Positions 54,470 through 63,866 of a stretch of 64,000 nucleotides of DNA are shown here, piece after piece. The translations under genes were made by a program, and so were the position numbers. The notes under the pieces were generated by a model that did no database searches, was not told the origin of the DNA, and saw only the letters and a program-made list of their open reading frames with translations. The stretch's first letter is position 1. The number at the start of each line of letters is the position of its first letter. This stretch comes from Desulfovibrio piger ATCC 29098 (GTDB taxonomy: Bacteria > Desulfobacterota > Desulfovibrionia > Desulfovibrionales > Desulfovibrionaceae): NCBI RefSeq assembly GCF_000156375.1, contig NZ_DS996361.1:25535-89534 (forward strand), read 5' to 3'.

Positions 54470-54499
54470 CGTCGATGTTCGTTTCGTCTGTGTCCGGTC

Positions 54500-56776
54500 T
54501 TAGGCCTGGGCCGAAGCGGCAGCCGTATCTTCTTCCTTGCGGGCGACGTTGCGGCGGCAGGCGTCGTTGAGGTCGCGTTCCAGCAGGGCCACGATGGTGA
54601 AACGGTTGATGAAGGCGCGGGCGAACTGCAGGTAGTTCAGATACAGGTCACTGCTGCGCATGGACAGGCCTTCGGTATCGATGCGCTGCAAGAGTTCGAT
54701 CTGGATCTTGCTGATGCGGGAAGAGCAGTGGTCGGCATAGGCCGAGAGTTCGGCGCGGGAGCCTTCGCCCGCGGCATAGGTCCGGAAGTGGCGGGCGGCG
54801 TCTTCCAGGATGCCCAGCATCTGCTCCAGATTATCGCCCAGCGCGCCGCTATAGGGGCGGTGCCGGTTGGCGATATGGTTGGCGGACATGCCCAGCACCG
54901 AGCGCAGCTCATGGCTCAATTCCTTCATGCCGTTGAAGATGCGGTAGTAGATATGCCGCGCCTCGTTGTCCAGATCGTCGCCACCGCCGCGCAGGGCCAT
55001 GCGGTAGTAGGAACCGCGGGAGCGGGAGATGTCTTCGAAAAGGTTCACGGCTTCGTTCTTGCAGCGGTTCAGGACCTTCTCGTCCTCGGCCTGGAAGGCG
55101 GTGAGGCCTTCGCGCATCAGGCGCACGGCGGTATCGATGCTTTCGTCCACCGAGGCGCCGATATTGGCGCGGATGCTGTCCTTGTCGGTGTTGTCGGCCA
55201 CGATGTCGAAACTGCTCTCGTCCTTCTTCTTGCCGAAGAAGTTGGAGCGCACCAGGCTGACCACGGCCACCAGCATGAAGATGACGGCCACCACGCTGCC
55301 GCCTTCGAACAGGGCCCAGGTGACCAGGGCGCAGGCGCTGAAGGCGCACATGGCGGTCAGGAACCAGCCGCTGATGACGGCCAGCACGCCGGAGATGCGG
55401 TAGACGGCGCTTTCACGGTTCCAGGCACCGTCGGCGAAGGAGGAGCCCATGGCCACCATGAAGGTCACATAGGTGGTGGACAGGGGCAGCTTGAGGGACG
55501 TGGCCGAGGCGATGAGGATACTGGAGACCACCAGGTTGATGGCGGCACGCACCTGGTCGAAGGGCAGCACGGGGGCGCCTTTGACCTGTTCCACGGGCTG
55601 CATGCGGCTTTCGAGAGCGTTGAAGAGCGATTGGGGCAGGATCTGGTGCAGGGTCTTGTTGGCGCTCAGACCGGCGCGCACGATGAGGCGGCCGGGCAGG
55701 GAGGAGCCGAACTGTTCCTGATCGCCGCGGGTGCTGCTGCTCAGGTTGATGGAGGTCTGCACCACGCGATGGGCCTTTTTGGAGAACCACAGGGTCAGCA
55801 CCATGATCAGGCCGGAGAGCAGCAGGTAGAAGGTGGGCGTCTGCACGGCCTTGCGCAAGCCCTCCATGGTGAAGGCATCGGGGGCCATGCCGCTGGCGGT
55901 GAACTGCTGCCAGCTTTCCCAGGCGGCCAGCGGCACGCCCACGAAGTTGACCAGGTCGTTGCCGGCAAAGGCGAAGGCCAGGGCAAAGGTCCCGGCCAGG
56001 ATGACGATCTTGAAGATGTTGACGCCGCGGCGCACCATGAGCAGGTGCAGCACCACGCTCAGGCCCGCGAACAGCACCAGCAGGATGGGCAGGGTGTGGG
56101 CATTGATCCAGGCCAGGTATTCCGGCTTCATGAAGGACGCGCCCTTGGCGCCTTTCATGATCAGGAAGTAAAAGATGGCCGTCAGGGACAGGCCGCCGAA
56201 GATGCCGCCGATGCGGCGGTACATGCGTTCATAGTGGAAGGTGAAGATCAGGCGGGTGATGTACTGCACCACCACACCGGCCACGAAGGCCACCACCACG
56301 GAGATGAGGATGCCGGACACGATGGCCAGGGCCTTCTGGCTGTTGATGAAGTCCCCCAGCTGGGAGAGCAGGATGTCCGAGGTGGAGATCTTGATGAGGG
56401 CCGCGGCCACGGCACCGCCCAGCAGTTCGAAGACGATGGACACGGTGGTGGAGGTGGGCAGGCCCATGGAGTTGAAGGCGTCCAGCAGCAGGACGTCGGT
56501 GATCATCACCGCGAAGAAAATGATGATGATCTCGTTGAAGGTGAACATCTCGGGGTTGAAGACCCCGCTGCGGGCGATCTCCATCATGCCGCTGGAAAAG
56601 GTGGAGCCCAGCAGCACACCGATGCTGGCCACCACCATGATGACCTTGAAGCTGGCGATGCGCGAGCCTATGGCCGAGTTGAGGAAGTTGACGGCGTCGT
56701 TGCTGACGCCCACGAAAAGGTCCACTGCGGCCAGGATGGCCAGAAATACCAGTATGAGCAGAAAGATGCTTTCCAC
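54500..56776 (-). CDS. PiT family inorganic phosphate transporter with C-terminal PhoU-like domain
   Basis: 758 residues from a GTG at 56776 (GGAGACGGGAC upstream). The N-terminal part has about 10-12 membrane segments with the two inverted PiT signatures, FVGVSNDAVNFLNSAIGSR (near 16) and FAGNDLVNFVGVPLAAWES (near 270). The cytoplasmic last 200 residues, after about 550, are helical with PhoU-like charged motifs (ESIDTAVRLMREGLTAF..., LSHELRSVLGMSANHIANRH). An ion-coupled phosphate uptake system with a fused regulatory domain. A PHO box lies 57 bases upstream. Confidence 0.88.
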   Translation of the reverse strand: MESIFLLILVFLAILAAVDLFVGVSNDAVNFLNSAIGSRIASFKVIMVVASIGVLLGSTFSSGMMEIARSGVFNPEMFTFNEIIIIFFAVMITDVLLLDAFNSMGLPTSTTVSIVFELLGGAVAAALIKISTSDILLSQLGDFINSQKALAIVSGILISVVVAFVAGVVVQYITRLIFTFHYERMYRRIGGIFGGLSLTAIFYFLIMKGAKGASFMKPEYLAWINAHTLPILLVLFAGLSVVLHLLMVRRGVNIFKIVILAGTFALAFAFAGNDLVNFVGVPLAAWESWQQFTASGMAPDAFTMEGLRKAVQTPTFYLLLSGLIMVLTLWFSKKAHRVVQTSINLSSSTRGDQEQFGSSLPGRLIVRAGLSANKTLHQILPQSLFNALESRMQPVEQVKGAPVLPFDQVRAAINLVVSSILIASATSLKLPLSTTYVTFMVAMGSSFADGAWNRESAVYRISGVLAVISGWFLTAMCAFSACALVTWALFEGGSVVAVIFMLVAVVSLVRSNFFGKKKDESSFDIVADNTDKDSIRANIGASVDESIDTAVRLMREGLTAFQAEDEKVLNRCKNEAVNLFEDISRSRGSYYRMALRGGGDDLDNEARHIYYRIFNGMKELSHELRSVLGMSANHIANRHRPYSGALGDNLEQMLGILEDAARHFRTYAAGEGSRAELSAYADHCSSRISKIQIELLQRIDTEGLSMRSSDLYLNYLQFARAFINRFTIVALLERDLNDACRRNVARKEEDTAAASAQA

Positions 56777-56833
56777 GTCCCGTCTCCTGCGGAATAGTTT
56801 GAGAATGAGGCATATTCTGTGTAGGCAGGTTTT

Positions 56834-56849
56834 GTTACAAATCGGTGAC
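56834..56849 (-). promoter_or_regulatory. PHO box of the PiT transporter gene
   Basis: On the gene strand GTCACCGATTTGTAAC, again GTCAC-N6-GTAAC as at pstS and phoB. Confidence 0.72.
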
Positions 56850-56937
56850 GGAGGCGGGAAAATGCAGGGAAGAGAAGGGCTGCCGGGAGAGGACGTTTGT
56901 AATTTTACGGGGTCAGCCTGCTGGTGAGAGGAGCCTG

Positions 56938-56966
56938 AAAAAAGCCACCCGGTACCGGGTGGCTTT
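56938..56966 (-). terminator. Terminator of the glycan operon
   Basis: A 26-base palindrome (56941-56966) with an added T-run on the minus strand (56938-56943), 10 bases past the stop of the last glycosyltransferase gene. Confidence 0.9.
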
Positions 56967-56976
56967 ATCTTGTATA

Positions 56977-57807
56977 TCATGATGAAAAATAGCGTAGCCG
57001 CTCCACGAACATGCGCCAGCGATAGCGTGCGGCCTTACGGCCTTTGCGCAGTGCATCCAGAGGCAGCATGCACAATGGATAGAGTACGTTGGCGCAACGG
57101 AACCAGAGGGGAAAGGTATGTTTTTTGAGCAGATACATGCGGCCGGCAGCATAGCTGGCGATCTTGGTATCAGATGGAACATGCGTATCCGGTGAAGGAT
57201 GGAAGACTCGGATGGACGGGCAACGCCAAACAGGAGCGCGTTTATGCGCTTCCAGCAGGTAGTCCGTATCTTCGCCACAGCCGTAGGGCAGTCCCGTACC
57301 GGGACCAAGTCGGGTGTCGAAACAAAGATCTTTTACCGCTTCGGCCCGGAAGAATTGGACGCAAGTCCCCCCTTGAGAGAAAAGATCCGTGGGGGAAAGA
57401 AGCTGTTCCCTATTGTCAGGAGGGGGAAGTTCCGGCGAGGGAGTCCAATACCCTAGGACAGCTCCAGCCTCGGGATGACGCTGAAAGGCCTCCACAGCCT
57501 GAGCCAGCGTATCCGGGGCGTACCAGCAGTCATCATCAGGGAAGACGACGATATCTTCATCCCCAATGAGGGAAAGGATCGCATTGCGTGCTATCGAAAC
57601 ACCTTGGGACGGCAGCAGAATGCGAGTCACCTGTAGGTCCTCATGCTTCTGCAGTACGGCATCCAGTGTCCCCGGTGCGTTCTGGTCGGCAAGATAGATA
57701 TGAAAGTCGACGTAATCCTGCCGTTTGAGAGAAGTCAACAATCTGTCGAGTTCCGTAATGCGGTCAACAGTGGCTATGCAGAGAGCAAGGCAAGGAGTGT
57801 TATGCAT
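56977..57807 (-). CDS. Glycosyltransferase family 2
   Basis: 276 residues of GT-A fold. ALCIATVDRITELDRLLTSL at the start, the DxD-like VVFPDDDCWYAPDTL near residue 90, and CGEDTDYLLEAHKR near 195. Inverting transferase for a surface glycan; donor and acceptor unknown. Last gene of the cluster before the terminator. Base composition is between the genome average and the AT-rich genes upstream. Confidence 0.82.
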   Translation of the reverse strand: MHNTPCLALCIATVDRITELDRLLTSLKRQDYVDFHIYLADQNAPGTLDAVLQKHEDLQVTRILLPSQGVSIARNAILSLIGDEDIVVFPDDDCWYAPDTLAQAVEAFQRHPEAGAVLGYWTPSPELPPPDNREQLLSPTDLFSQGGTCVQFFRAEAVKDLCFDTRLGPGTGLPYGCGEDTDYLLEAHKRAPVWRCPSIRVFHPSPDTHVPSDTKIASYAAGRMYLLKKHTFPLWFRCANVLYPLCMLPLDALRKGRKAARYRWRMFVERLRYFSS

Positions 57808-57820
57808 GTGGATCCTTTAC

Positions 57821-58870
57821 TTATCGACATTGCAGGCGGCCACATAGAAATTCTGTCATTTTCTTCATGAATTCGCCGGGAGAATACAGAGCGCACTGAC
57901 AGAGATGATAGAGGCGGGAGCCTGTGGACAATCCTTGAGCTCGCGCTGCTCTCAAATGATAGAGAGCCAGAGCTTTGCGGATTTCAGGGGTAATGTCCCC
58001 CTGAAGAACACACGGAAGCCACTCTTGTGCTTCAGGGTCTTGTTCGGGTGAGACACCGATAAGATGAGGGTTAAGAGCCAGCATACGAGCTAGAAGCTCT
58101 TTCTGCTCCTTCGGAGAAAGCAGTGAGTTTAGAAGCTGTGTGGCTGAAAGCTGACAAATTTCACGTGTCCACTCTTGTCCTGAGAGCCAAATAGCCTGAG
58201 CTCGTAAAATGGAATCCCGCTGCTGACGCGCATGCACATGTGAGATGCTTTGCCCATGTACCCTATAGGCAAGAAGAACTTGAGGTATAGTATCCATACG
58301 ACCGCAGGAAAGCATCCGTAGCCATAACGCATAATCTTCGGCAGACGGGAACTCAGGACTATACCCTCCAATTTTTTGTACAGCATCCGTACGCATCATT
58401 ACTGCAGGATGTACAAGAGGACATCCCCAACGAAAATCATCGAGGAGTTTTTGTCCTGAAGAAAAAATTTTTTTTCTGTACATCCTGTCCTGGTTGTCCA
58501 TAAATTTTATGTAGCTACCTACAGCTACGACATCAGGATGATCCGTCATATAAGCATATTGAATGGACAGGCGATTTGGAAAAGAAAAATCATCAGCATC
58601 CATTCGTGCAATAAATGGGCTCTGTACTAAATTTATTCCTTCATTGAGAGAAGCTATAAGCCCTTTATTGGGACGTTGTACAAGGCGAATCCGAGCATCT
58701 TGTTCTGCTAACTGCTGAGCAAGATGCTCTGTTCCATCTGATGACCCGTCATCGATCAGAATTATTTCGAAGTTTGTAAAGCTCTGCTGTAAAATCGACA
58801 AAACAGCTTTTTTTAAATACTGCACGTTGTTGTATACAGGCAAGAGTACAGATATGTGTGGTGTATTCAT
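57821..58870 (-). CDS. Glycosyltransferase family 2
   Basis: 349 residues. ISVLLPVYNNVQYLKKAVLSIL, DDGSSDGTEHLA and RMDADDFSFPNRL are the nucleotide-sugar-binding motifs of GT2. The C-terminal 130 residues are helical. Probably an O-antigen or capsule chain enzyme. Lower GC than the housekeeping genes. Four bases separate it from the next gene upstream. Confidence 0.85.
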   Translation of the reverse strand: MNTPHISVLLPVYNNVQYLKKAVLSILQQSFTNFEIILIDDGSSDGTEHLAQQLAEQDARIRLVQRPNKGLIASLNEGINLVQSPFIARMDADDFSFPNRLSIQYAYMTDHPDVVAVGSYIKFMDNQDRMYRKKIFSSGQKLLDDFRWGCPLVHPAVMMRTDAVQKIGGYSPEFPSAEDYALWLRMLSCGRMDTIPQVLLAYRVHGQSISHVHARQQRDSILRAQAIWLSGQEWTREICQLSATQLLNSLLSPKEQKELLARMLALNPHLIGVSPEQDPEAQEWLPCVLQGDITPEIRKALALYHLRAARAQGLSTGSRLYHLCQCALYSPGEFMKKMTEFLCGRLQCR

Positions 58871-58874
58871 GGTA

Positions 58875-59867
58875 TTAAAAATATTTTTTTATTTTGTTTC
58901 CATATAGTGTATATAACCGGTAAAATCCATATATGAAAATTCCATATTTCATGGAAATCAATCTATTCGGTATGTTTTTGTCAAAAAAATACGGGGGAGT
59001 ATCCTTGACTATTCTTCTTTCACTAATACACGCCAAGCAATAGTCTATTAATTGTTTTCTTTCTTTGGTTTGGTATGCTTTGAATGTAGGAAATCCATCT
59101 GTGAAAAAAGCCATTAATTGAATATAGATGTCAGCTTGTTGTTTCCAATTGAAAGAGTCAAATATCCTTATGGTTTCTTTTATATGCTTTATATAATCTT
59201 TAAACTGCTGTTGGGAGAATTTTTTTATAGATGACGATGCTCGATATTTATATACTGTATCTGGAATAGTAACGACAGAATCTGCAAGGCATAAAGCCTT
59301 AGCAAGCATAGGCGGATCTTGTCCTCGCAACAGATTTGGATAATAAATATTATTTTCTACTAAAAAAGATTTTTTAAACATGACTCGCTGGTGATACCAG
59401 GGAATCCATAAGCTGGGGTCATCACAAGGCGATATTATTTTAAACTCATCTATGTGGCTTGATAGTAGCGGGAAAGGAGGGAAAATAGGATGGCTCATGT
59501 CAGGTGACATGAACTTTATATTTCCTATACACATATCGCATGAAGATTCTGCCAATGCTGTCTTCATTTTACTCAGTGCATAGGAAGGATAGATATCGTC
59601 AGCATCGCAGAAGACGAGAAAGTCTCCAGAGGCTTTAGAAATTCCAAGATTTCTTGCCGGTCCGGCTCCAAGGTGCTGGTTGCTTTGAATAAATTTTATG
59701 CGGGAATCGCGAGCTGCATACTGTTTTAAAATATCAAGGCTGTTATCAGTAGATGCGTCATCAATACAAAGGACTTCAAAATTATTTACGGTTTGATTTA
59801 GAATACTATTCAGGCAGTCGTGGATATATTTTTGACAGTTATATACGGGGATTATAATCGATATCAT
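58875..59867 (-). CDS. Glycosyltransferase family 2
   Basis: 330 residues. ISIIIPVYNCQKYIHDCLNSIL, DDASTDNSLDILKQY, FCDADDIYPSYALSKM identify GT2. Markedly AT-rich, with codons unlike the neighbouring chromosome. Overlaps the upstream gene by four bases, so it is coupled to it. Confidence 0.86.
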   Translation of the reverse strand: MISIIIPVYNCQKYIHDCLNSILNQTVNNFEVLCIDDASTDNSLDILKQYAARDSRIKFIQSNQHLGAGPARNLGISKASGDFLVFCDADDIYPSYALSKMKTALAESSCDMCIGNIKFMSPDMSHPIFPPFPLLSSHIDEFKIISPCDDPSLWIPWYHQRVMFKKSFLVENNIYYPNLLRGQDPPMLAKALCLADSVVTIPDTVYKYRASSSIKKFSQQQFKDYIKHIKETIRIFDSFNWKQQADIYIQLMAFFTDGFPTFKAYQTKERKQLIDYCLACISERRIVKDTPPYFFDKNIPNRLISMKYGIFIYGFYRLYTLYGNKIKKYF

Positions 59868-60790
59868 TTTTTATATTCCCTTTTTATTTTTGAAATATAT
59901 GCATATAGGAATCCTGCATCAAAAAAGAGAGGCCTTGTATTTTTGAAAATAATTTTTCCTATAGGAACTGAGGCTCTCAAGCTGATGACATCCCTAATAA
60001 TAGCATAGAAAGATTTGCAATAATGCCAAAGGCAACGTAATAATATGAAACGTTTGCTATATTTCTGGGAGGAAAATTCGGCTTTCCCGTATGCAAAGGC
60101 TGAACATATCTGCCATCGTAGTCTGTATTTATAAGGCAACACACAATGATCTATCTTGAGATGGGGGACATATCCCAAGCGATAGCCTGCGGCACGCATA
60201 CGCTCAAAAAATTGTGTTTCTTCTCCGTAGCCGCAATGTTTGCCATTCATGCCGAGCTTGGTCGAAAATGTACCGGTGGCTCTTGCTGCGGCGCATCGGA
60301 TGATACTGTTCCCACCAGGGATGTAGGTGTCCCCTGTCAACAGGCCATAGCCTTGAGGGCTTTCATAAGTACCAAAATTATCTGGGAACCATCGCGGAGC
60401 CGGTCCATAATGGTGCCAGGCATAGTAGGGGCCACCAAAGGCATCAAAATCATTTTTTTGGATGGTCTCTAGAATTGTAGACACCCAGTTTGGATGAGCC
60501 TTGGCATCGTCATCGAGGAATGCCAGCCATTCTGTATCGCATTCTTCAAGGGCTCTATTACGGGCATGAGAAAGTCCTTGGGCATGTTCGCTAATAATGA
60601 CTAATTTAGCAAATTTGTCCTTAAAAGAAAAAATAATTTCTTTGGTGTTATCTGTAGAATTATTGTCGATAACTAATAAGGTATAATTTGTGCTATCAAC
60701 AGTTTGTTTGTTGAGAGAAGCAAGGCATTCTGAAATGATGTTTGCTCGATTGTATGTACAGATAGCGATAGTCAAACTGCACTTTTTCAT
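59864..60790 (-). CDS. Glycosyltransferase family 2
   Basis: 308 residues. TIAICTYNRANIISECLASL, DNNSTDNTKEI, LDDDAKAHPNWVSTI with a further GGNSIIRCAA segment and WQICSAFAYGKAEF. The pattern fits a GT2 of the type found in polysaccharide loci. AT-rich. No RBS-free gap of note: the next gene overlaps its end. Confidence 0.85.
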   Translation of the reverse strand: MKKCSLTIAICTYNRANIISECLASLNKQTVDSTNYTLLVIDNNSTDNTKEIIFSFKDKFAKLVIISEHAQGLSHARNRALEECDTEWLAFLDDDAKAHPNWVSTILETIQKNDFDAFGGPYYAWHHYGPAPRWFPDNFGTYESPQGYGLLTGDTYIPGGNSIIRCAAARATGTFSTKLGMNGKHCGYGEETQFFERMRAAGYRLGYVPHLKIDHCVLPYKYRLRWQICSAFAYGKAEFSSQKYSKRFILLRCLWHYCKSFYAIIRDVISLRASVPIGKIIFKNTRPLFFDAGFLYAYISKIKREYKK

Positions 60791-60830
60791 ATGGCATCTA
60801 TTTGTTATGGTGTGGTGTTAAATGACTTTG

Positions 60831-61826
60831 CTATTCCTGCATGCATTTATGTATGAAATCGACACATCTGCATTCAAGTTGATTTGCTTTTTCTATATGC
60901 GTATTTTTATTTGTAACTTTATTGTTCTCTGTGGCAACGTCATATATAAAATCACTATTATTGTCGAATCCAATAATGTTGAAGAATTCAGAGAGTCCAC
61001 TGTATCTTTCTTTATCGTAATTGGGGACAAGGAGAATGACAGGTGTTCCCAGTGACAGGCACGGTAAGGCGCAGTGGATCCTTGTTGTCAGCACAAGTTC
61101 CGCACTGGCATATTTGTTTAGTAAGCGTTTAGCTATTGCAAATCGGTCATGATGGTTGATATTGCAGCTATACATATGTCGTGTATATTCTATATTTTCT
61201 GGGTAATGTTTTATTATTTGTTCTACATGTGATGAGATTTTGTTATGTCTGCTGAAGAATTCATATCTGTTGATAAAATTTGATAAAAATAACTTTATAT
61301 TTGATTTGATATTTTTGTTTTCAGTAAATTCATAAAAAGGAAAATCACAGAATATGATTCCTTTTCTATCAACATCTTTTTTATATGTCCGCCCCAACGT
61401 GGTCGTCAGGCATGAGGAAAAGTAGGCATCGATGCCCTTAGATTGAAAAAAATTCCTAGTCGCGATATCCCGACAGCCTATGGGCTGGAGCCTCTTGATG
61501 GAATTTAAGAAAGATGCTGGAACACTTTCAGGATTTTTTATGTAAATAGATAGTAATAGTGCATTGAAATTTTCAGGGATAAACCTATTTCCATCATATA
61601 TATAATACCATCCATTCATGATGATATTTGTATCGACAGACTCATAAACAAAGCCATCTCTGTCGATGTATTTTGATACATAGGGAAGATATTGCTCTGC
61701 AGCTAGGCTTTGTATGTAGTCGCCTATATTGAATAGAGATATATTTGGGTTATAAAAGTTATTTTTATTGCTGTATATCGATTTATCGGTATAGTCATAT
61801 GTTAAAACAGAGTAATGCTGTTTCAT
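60831..61826 (-). CDS. Polysaccharide pyruvyl transferase family protein
   Basis: 331 residues. FNIGDYIQSLAAEQYL, PIGCRDIATRNFFQSKGIDAYFSSCLTTTL and LVLTTRIHCALPCLSLGTPVILL match the polysaccharide pyruvyl transferase pattern. It may add a pyruvyl ketal to a surface sugar, although related family members have other roles. The lowest GC content in the window. Overlaps the ABC transporter gene by four bases. Confidence 0.78.
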   Translation of the reverse strand: MKQHYSVLTYDYTDKSIYSNKNNFYNPNISLFNIGDYIQSLAAEQYLPYVSKYIDRDGFVYESVDTNIIMNGWYYIYDGNRFIPENFNALLLSIYIKNPESVPASFLNSIKRLQPIGCRDIATRNFFQSKGIDAYFSSCLTTTLGRTYKKDVDRKGIIFCDFPFYEFTENKNIKSNIKLFLSNFINRYEFFSRHNKISSHVEQIIKHYPENIEYTRHMYSCNINHHDRFAIAKRLLNKYASAELVLTTRIHCALPCLSLGTPVILLVPNYDKERYSGLSEFFNIIGFDNNSDFIYDVATENNKVTNKNTHIEKANQLECRCVDFIHKCMQE

Positions 61827-63646
61827 ATTTTTTCTCTCTGATTGGTGCTATAATAAATATTATATTCAGATAATACTTTTTCTGTATTTCCATACATCTG
61901 AATATGTCCTTTCTCTACCCAATACAGCCAGTCACATTTCTCCACAGTCGTTAATCTGTGAGCAATGATGATCACCGTCATATGGGATCGCAGGCTTTCG
62001 ATGGTCTGCTGGATGGCTTGTTCAGTAGCGGTATCAAGAGCAGAGGTCGCTTCATCAAAAATGATGACTTGCGGATGATTATAAAGGGCCCGGGCGATGG
62101 AGACGCGTTGCAGCTGACCGCCGGAAAGCCGCACCCCTCGCTCACCGATGATGGTGTCGATGCCGTTTTCCAGGTCATCCAAAAAATCCATGGCTGCCAT
62201 GCGGCAGCATTCCCGTACGCGATCTCGGTCGATCTCCTCTCCCCATTGGCTGAAGGCGATGTTTTCCGCCAAGCTGCCGTTGAGCAGGAAGGGATTTTGC
62301 GGCACATAGCCGATGCCCCGCATCCAGCCTGTACGTAGACCAGCATCCATTTCTTGCCCATCCACCAGTATCTTACCGCTGCTGGGCGTGTAGAGACCGG
62401 TCAGCAGGCTGACCAAAGTGCTTTTGCCTGCGCCGGAGGGGCCTATGAGGCCGACCATACTCCCTTTGGGGATATGCAGATTGATATCGTGCAAAGCATC
62501 AGCGTGTCCCTCAGCAGTACCGGGATACCGGAAGCAGACATGCTCGAAACAAATCTGCTGCTGCAAGGGGCAGGGGCGCTCTTCCGATCTGTCCTGAGGC
62601 AACGTTTCAACTTCATGCAATTTTTGAAGGATGGGATCCACCGTGGACAGTTGCTGCTGCATTTGCAACAGGCCTTGCACCACGCGGTTCATGATGGGCA
62701 GCAGGCGCCAGGCCACGGCGGCCAGCAAGGCCAGGGTGGCGCTCACATGGGCCAGGCTTGCATCTTGCCAGCGCAGCAGCAGCACAGTGCCCAGCAACAG
62801 GGTGATACCTACGAATTCCAGTATCCACGACGGCATGGGAGGAAAGACCGGCAGTACGCTTTGCCCTTGCATGAAGCGCTGTTCCGCCGCGGTGTACTGA
62901 CGGATGAAATTTTCCTGCTGTTGACAGATGAGGATGTCCCGGATGCCGTTGAGGCCCGTATGGATGAGTTTCATGGAATCTTGCTGGGCGGCGGCGCATT
63001 GCTGGCTGAATTTGCGGACCCAGCGGCGGCTGCATCGAAAAATCCCCCAGGCGGCCACACCGGTGATGCTGACCACCAGGATCCCGGCCAGCGGAGCCAT
63101 GCAACAAACTGCCACCAGGAGGGTGGCGACTACCAGCAATTGGGAAAGAGCCTGCAAACTTTGGAAAAGAAATATCCCGGTATTGGCACGCCAGTTCAGG
63201 AGAGTGATCAGGTCGCTGACCTTCTGGCCTGTATGCCAGAGGTAGGGGGCGTACATATATCCTTGATACAAGCGTATGCCCAGATGCCTGCTCACCATCT
63301 GGCTATAACGGCTTTGTCGCCAGGTCAGCAGAGCCAGCATAACCGTTTTGAGGAGGGTTGTACCGCAGAGCAGGCAGAGCAGCAGGGCCAGCAACAGGCG
63401 CGGGTCTTCCATGGCCGGACGCAGTGCGGGCAGCCAAAGTACCAGCTGCTGCATGATGCTGTTGTGGACGATGGTTTGAGGAGATGCCAGTACCACGCCC
63501 AGCAGGGAGACAGCACCGGCCAGGGCGAATTCCGTCAGGGCCACCACCACGGTCAGGGTCATGACGGTCCAGAAGCTGCGTTGCAATGGTGAGGGCAAGA
63601 CGCAGTAGATGCGCTTGAAGGCCTCGACAAGCTGGGCTTTCAGCAT
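61823..63646 (-). CDS. ABC transporter, fused permease and ATPase (MsbA-like)
   Basis: 607 residues from the ATG at 63646. Six membrane segments in about 20-320, then an ATPase with Walker A GPSGAGKSTLVSLLTGL, signature LSGGQLQRVSIARAL and Walker B VIIFDEATSALD. Half-size exporter that acts as a dimer, probably flipping a glycan or lipid-linked sugar. First gene of the glycan operon. Its GC content is nearer the genome average than the genes downstream. Confidence 0.88.
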   Translation of the reverse strand: MLKAQLVEAFKRIYCVLPSPLQRSFWTVMTLTVVVALTEFALAGAVSLLGVVLASPQTIVHNSIMQQLVLWLPALRPAMEDPRLLLALLLCLLCGTTLLKTVMLALLTWRQSRYSQMVSRHLGIRLYQGYMYAPYLWHTGQKVSDLITLLNWRANTGIFLFQSLQALSQLLVVATLLVAVCCMAPLAGILVVSITGVAAWGIFRCSRRWVRKFSQQCAAAQQDSMKLIHTGLNGIRDILICQQQENFIRQYTAAEQRFMQGQSVLPVFPPMPSWILEFVGITLLLGTVLLLRWQDASLAHVSATLALLAAVAWRLLPIMNRVVQGLLQMQQQLSTVDPILQKLHEVETLPQDRSEERPCPLQQQICFEHVCFRYPGTAEGHADALHDINLHIPKGSMVGLIGPSGAGKSTLVSLLTGLYTPSSGKILVDGQEMDAGLRTGWMRGIGYVPQNPFLLNGSLAENIAFSQWGEEIDRDRVRECCRMAAMDFLDDLENGIDTIIGERGVRLSGGQLQRVSIARALYNHPQVIIFDEATSALDTATEQAIQQTIESLRSHMTVIIIAHRLTTVEKCDWLYWVEKGHIQMYGNTEKVLSEYNIYYSTNQREKI

Positions 63647-63746
63647 GGGGAACGTACCTTTCGTAGCAGGACTTGGGGAAGATTCGCAGTAGCGGGAAAT
63701 TACGGGAACAGTATATGGCCTTTCAGCTATCATATCCCATGATAAC

Positions 63747-63777
63747 AAAAAAGGGTCACAGTCTAAAACCGTAACCC
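63747..63777 (-). terminator. Terminator of tRNA-Ala
   Basis: GGGTTAC and GTGACCC (one G-T pair) form a stem around an 11-base loop, followed on the minus strand by TTTTTT. Confidence 0.75.
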
Positions 63778-63790
63778 CTTGAATTTCCTG

Positions 63791-63866
63791 TGGTGGAGAA
63801 GAGGAGACTTGAACTCCCGACCCCCGCCTTGCGAAGGCGATGCTCTCCCAGCTGAGCTACTTCCCC
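63791..63866 (-). tRNA. tRNA-Ala (anticodon CGC)
   Basis: 76 bases, GGGGAAGTAGCTCAGCTGGG at the 5' end with D-loop and T-loop GTTCAAGTC, and CCA encoded at the 3' end. The 7-base anticodon loop TTCGCAA has CGC in the middle, reading GCG (Ala). All four stems pair. A terminator lies just downstream. Confidence 0.96.

Larger units (their letters stand above)
53540..54499. other. 960-base gap between phoU and the PiT gene
   Basis: Contains terminators at 53568-53601, 54291-54315 and 54437-54469 and the long hairpin at 53632-53681. No frame has a believable RBS and codon usage like the neighbours; nothing else was identified in about 53690-54290. Confidence 0.55.
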
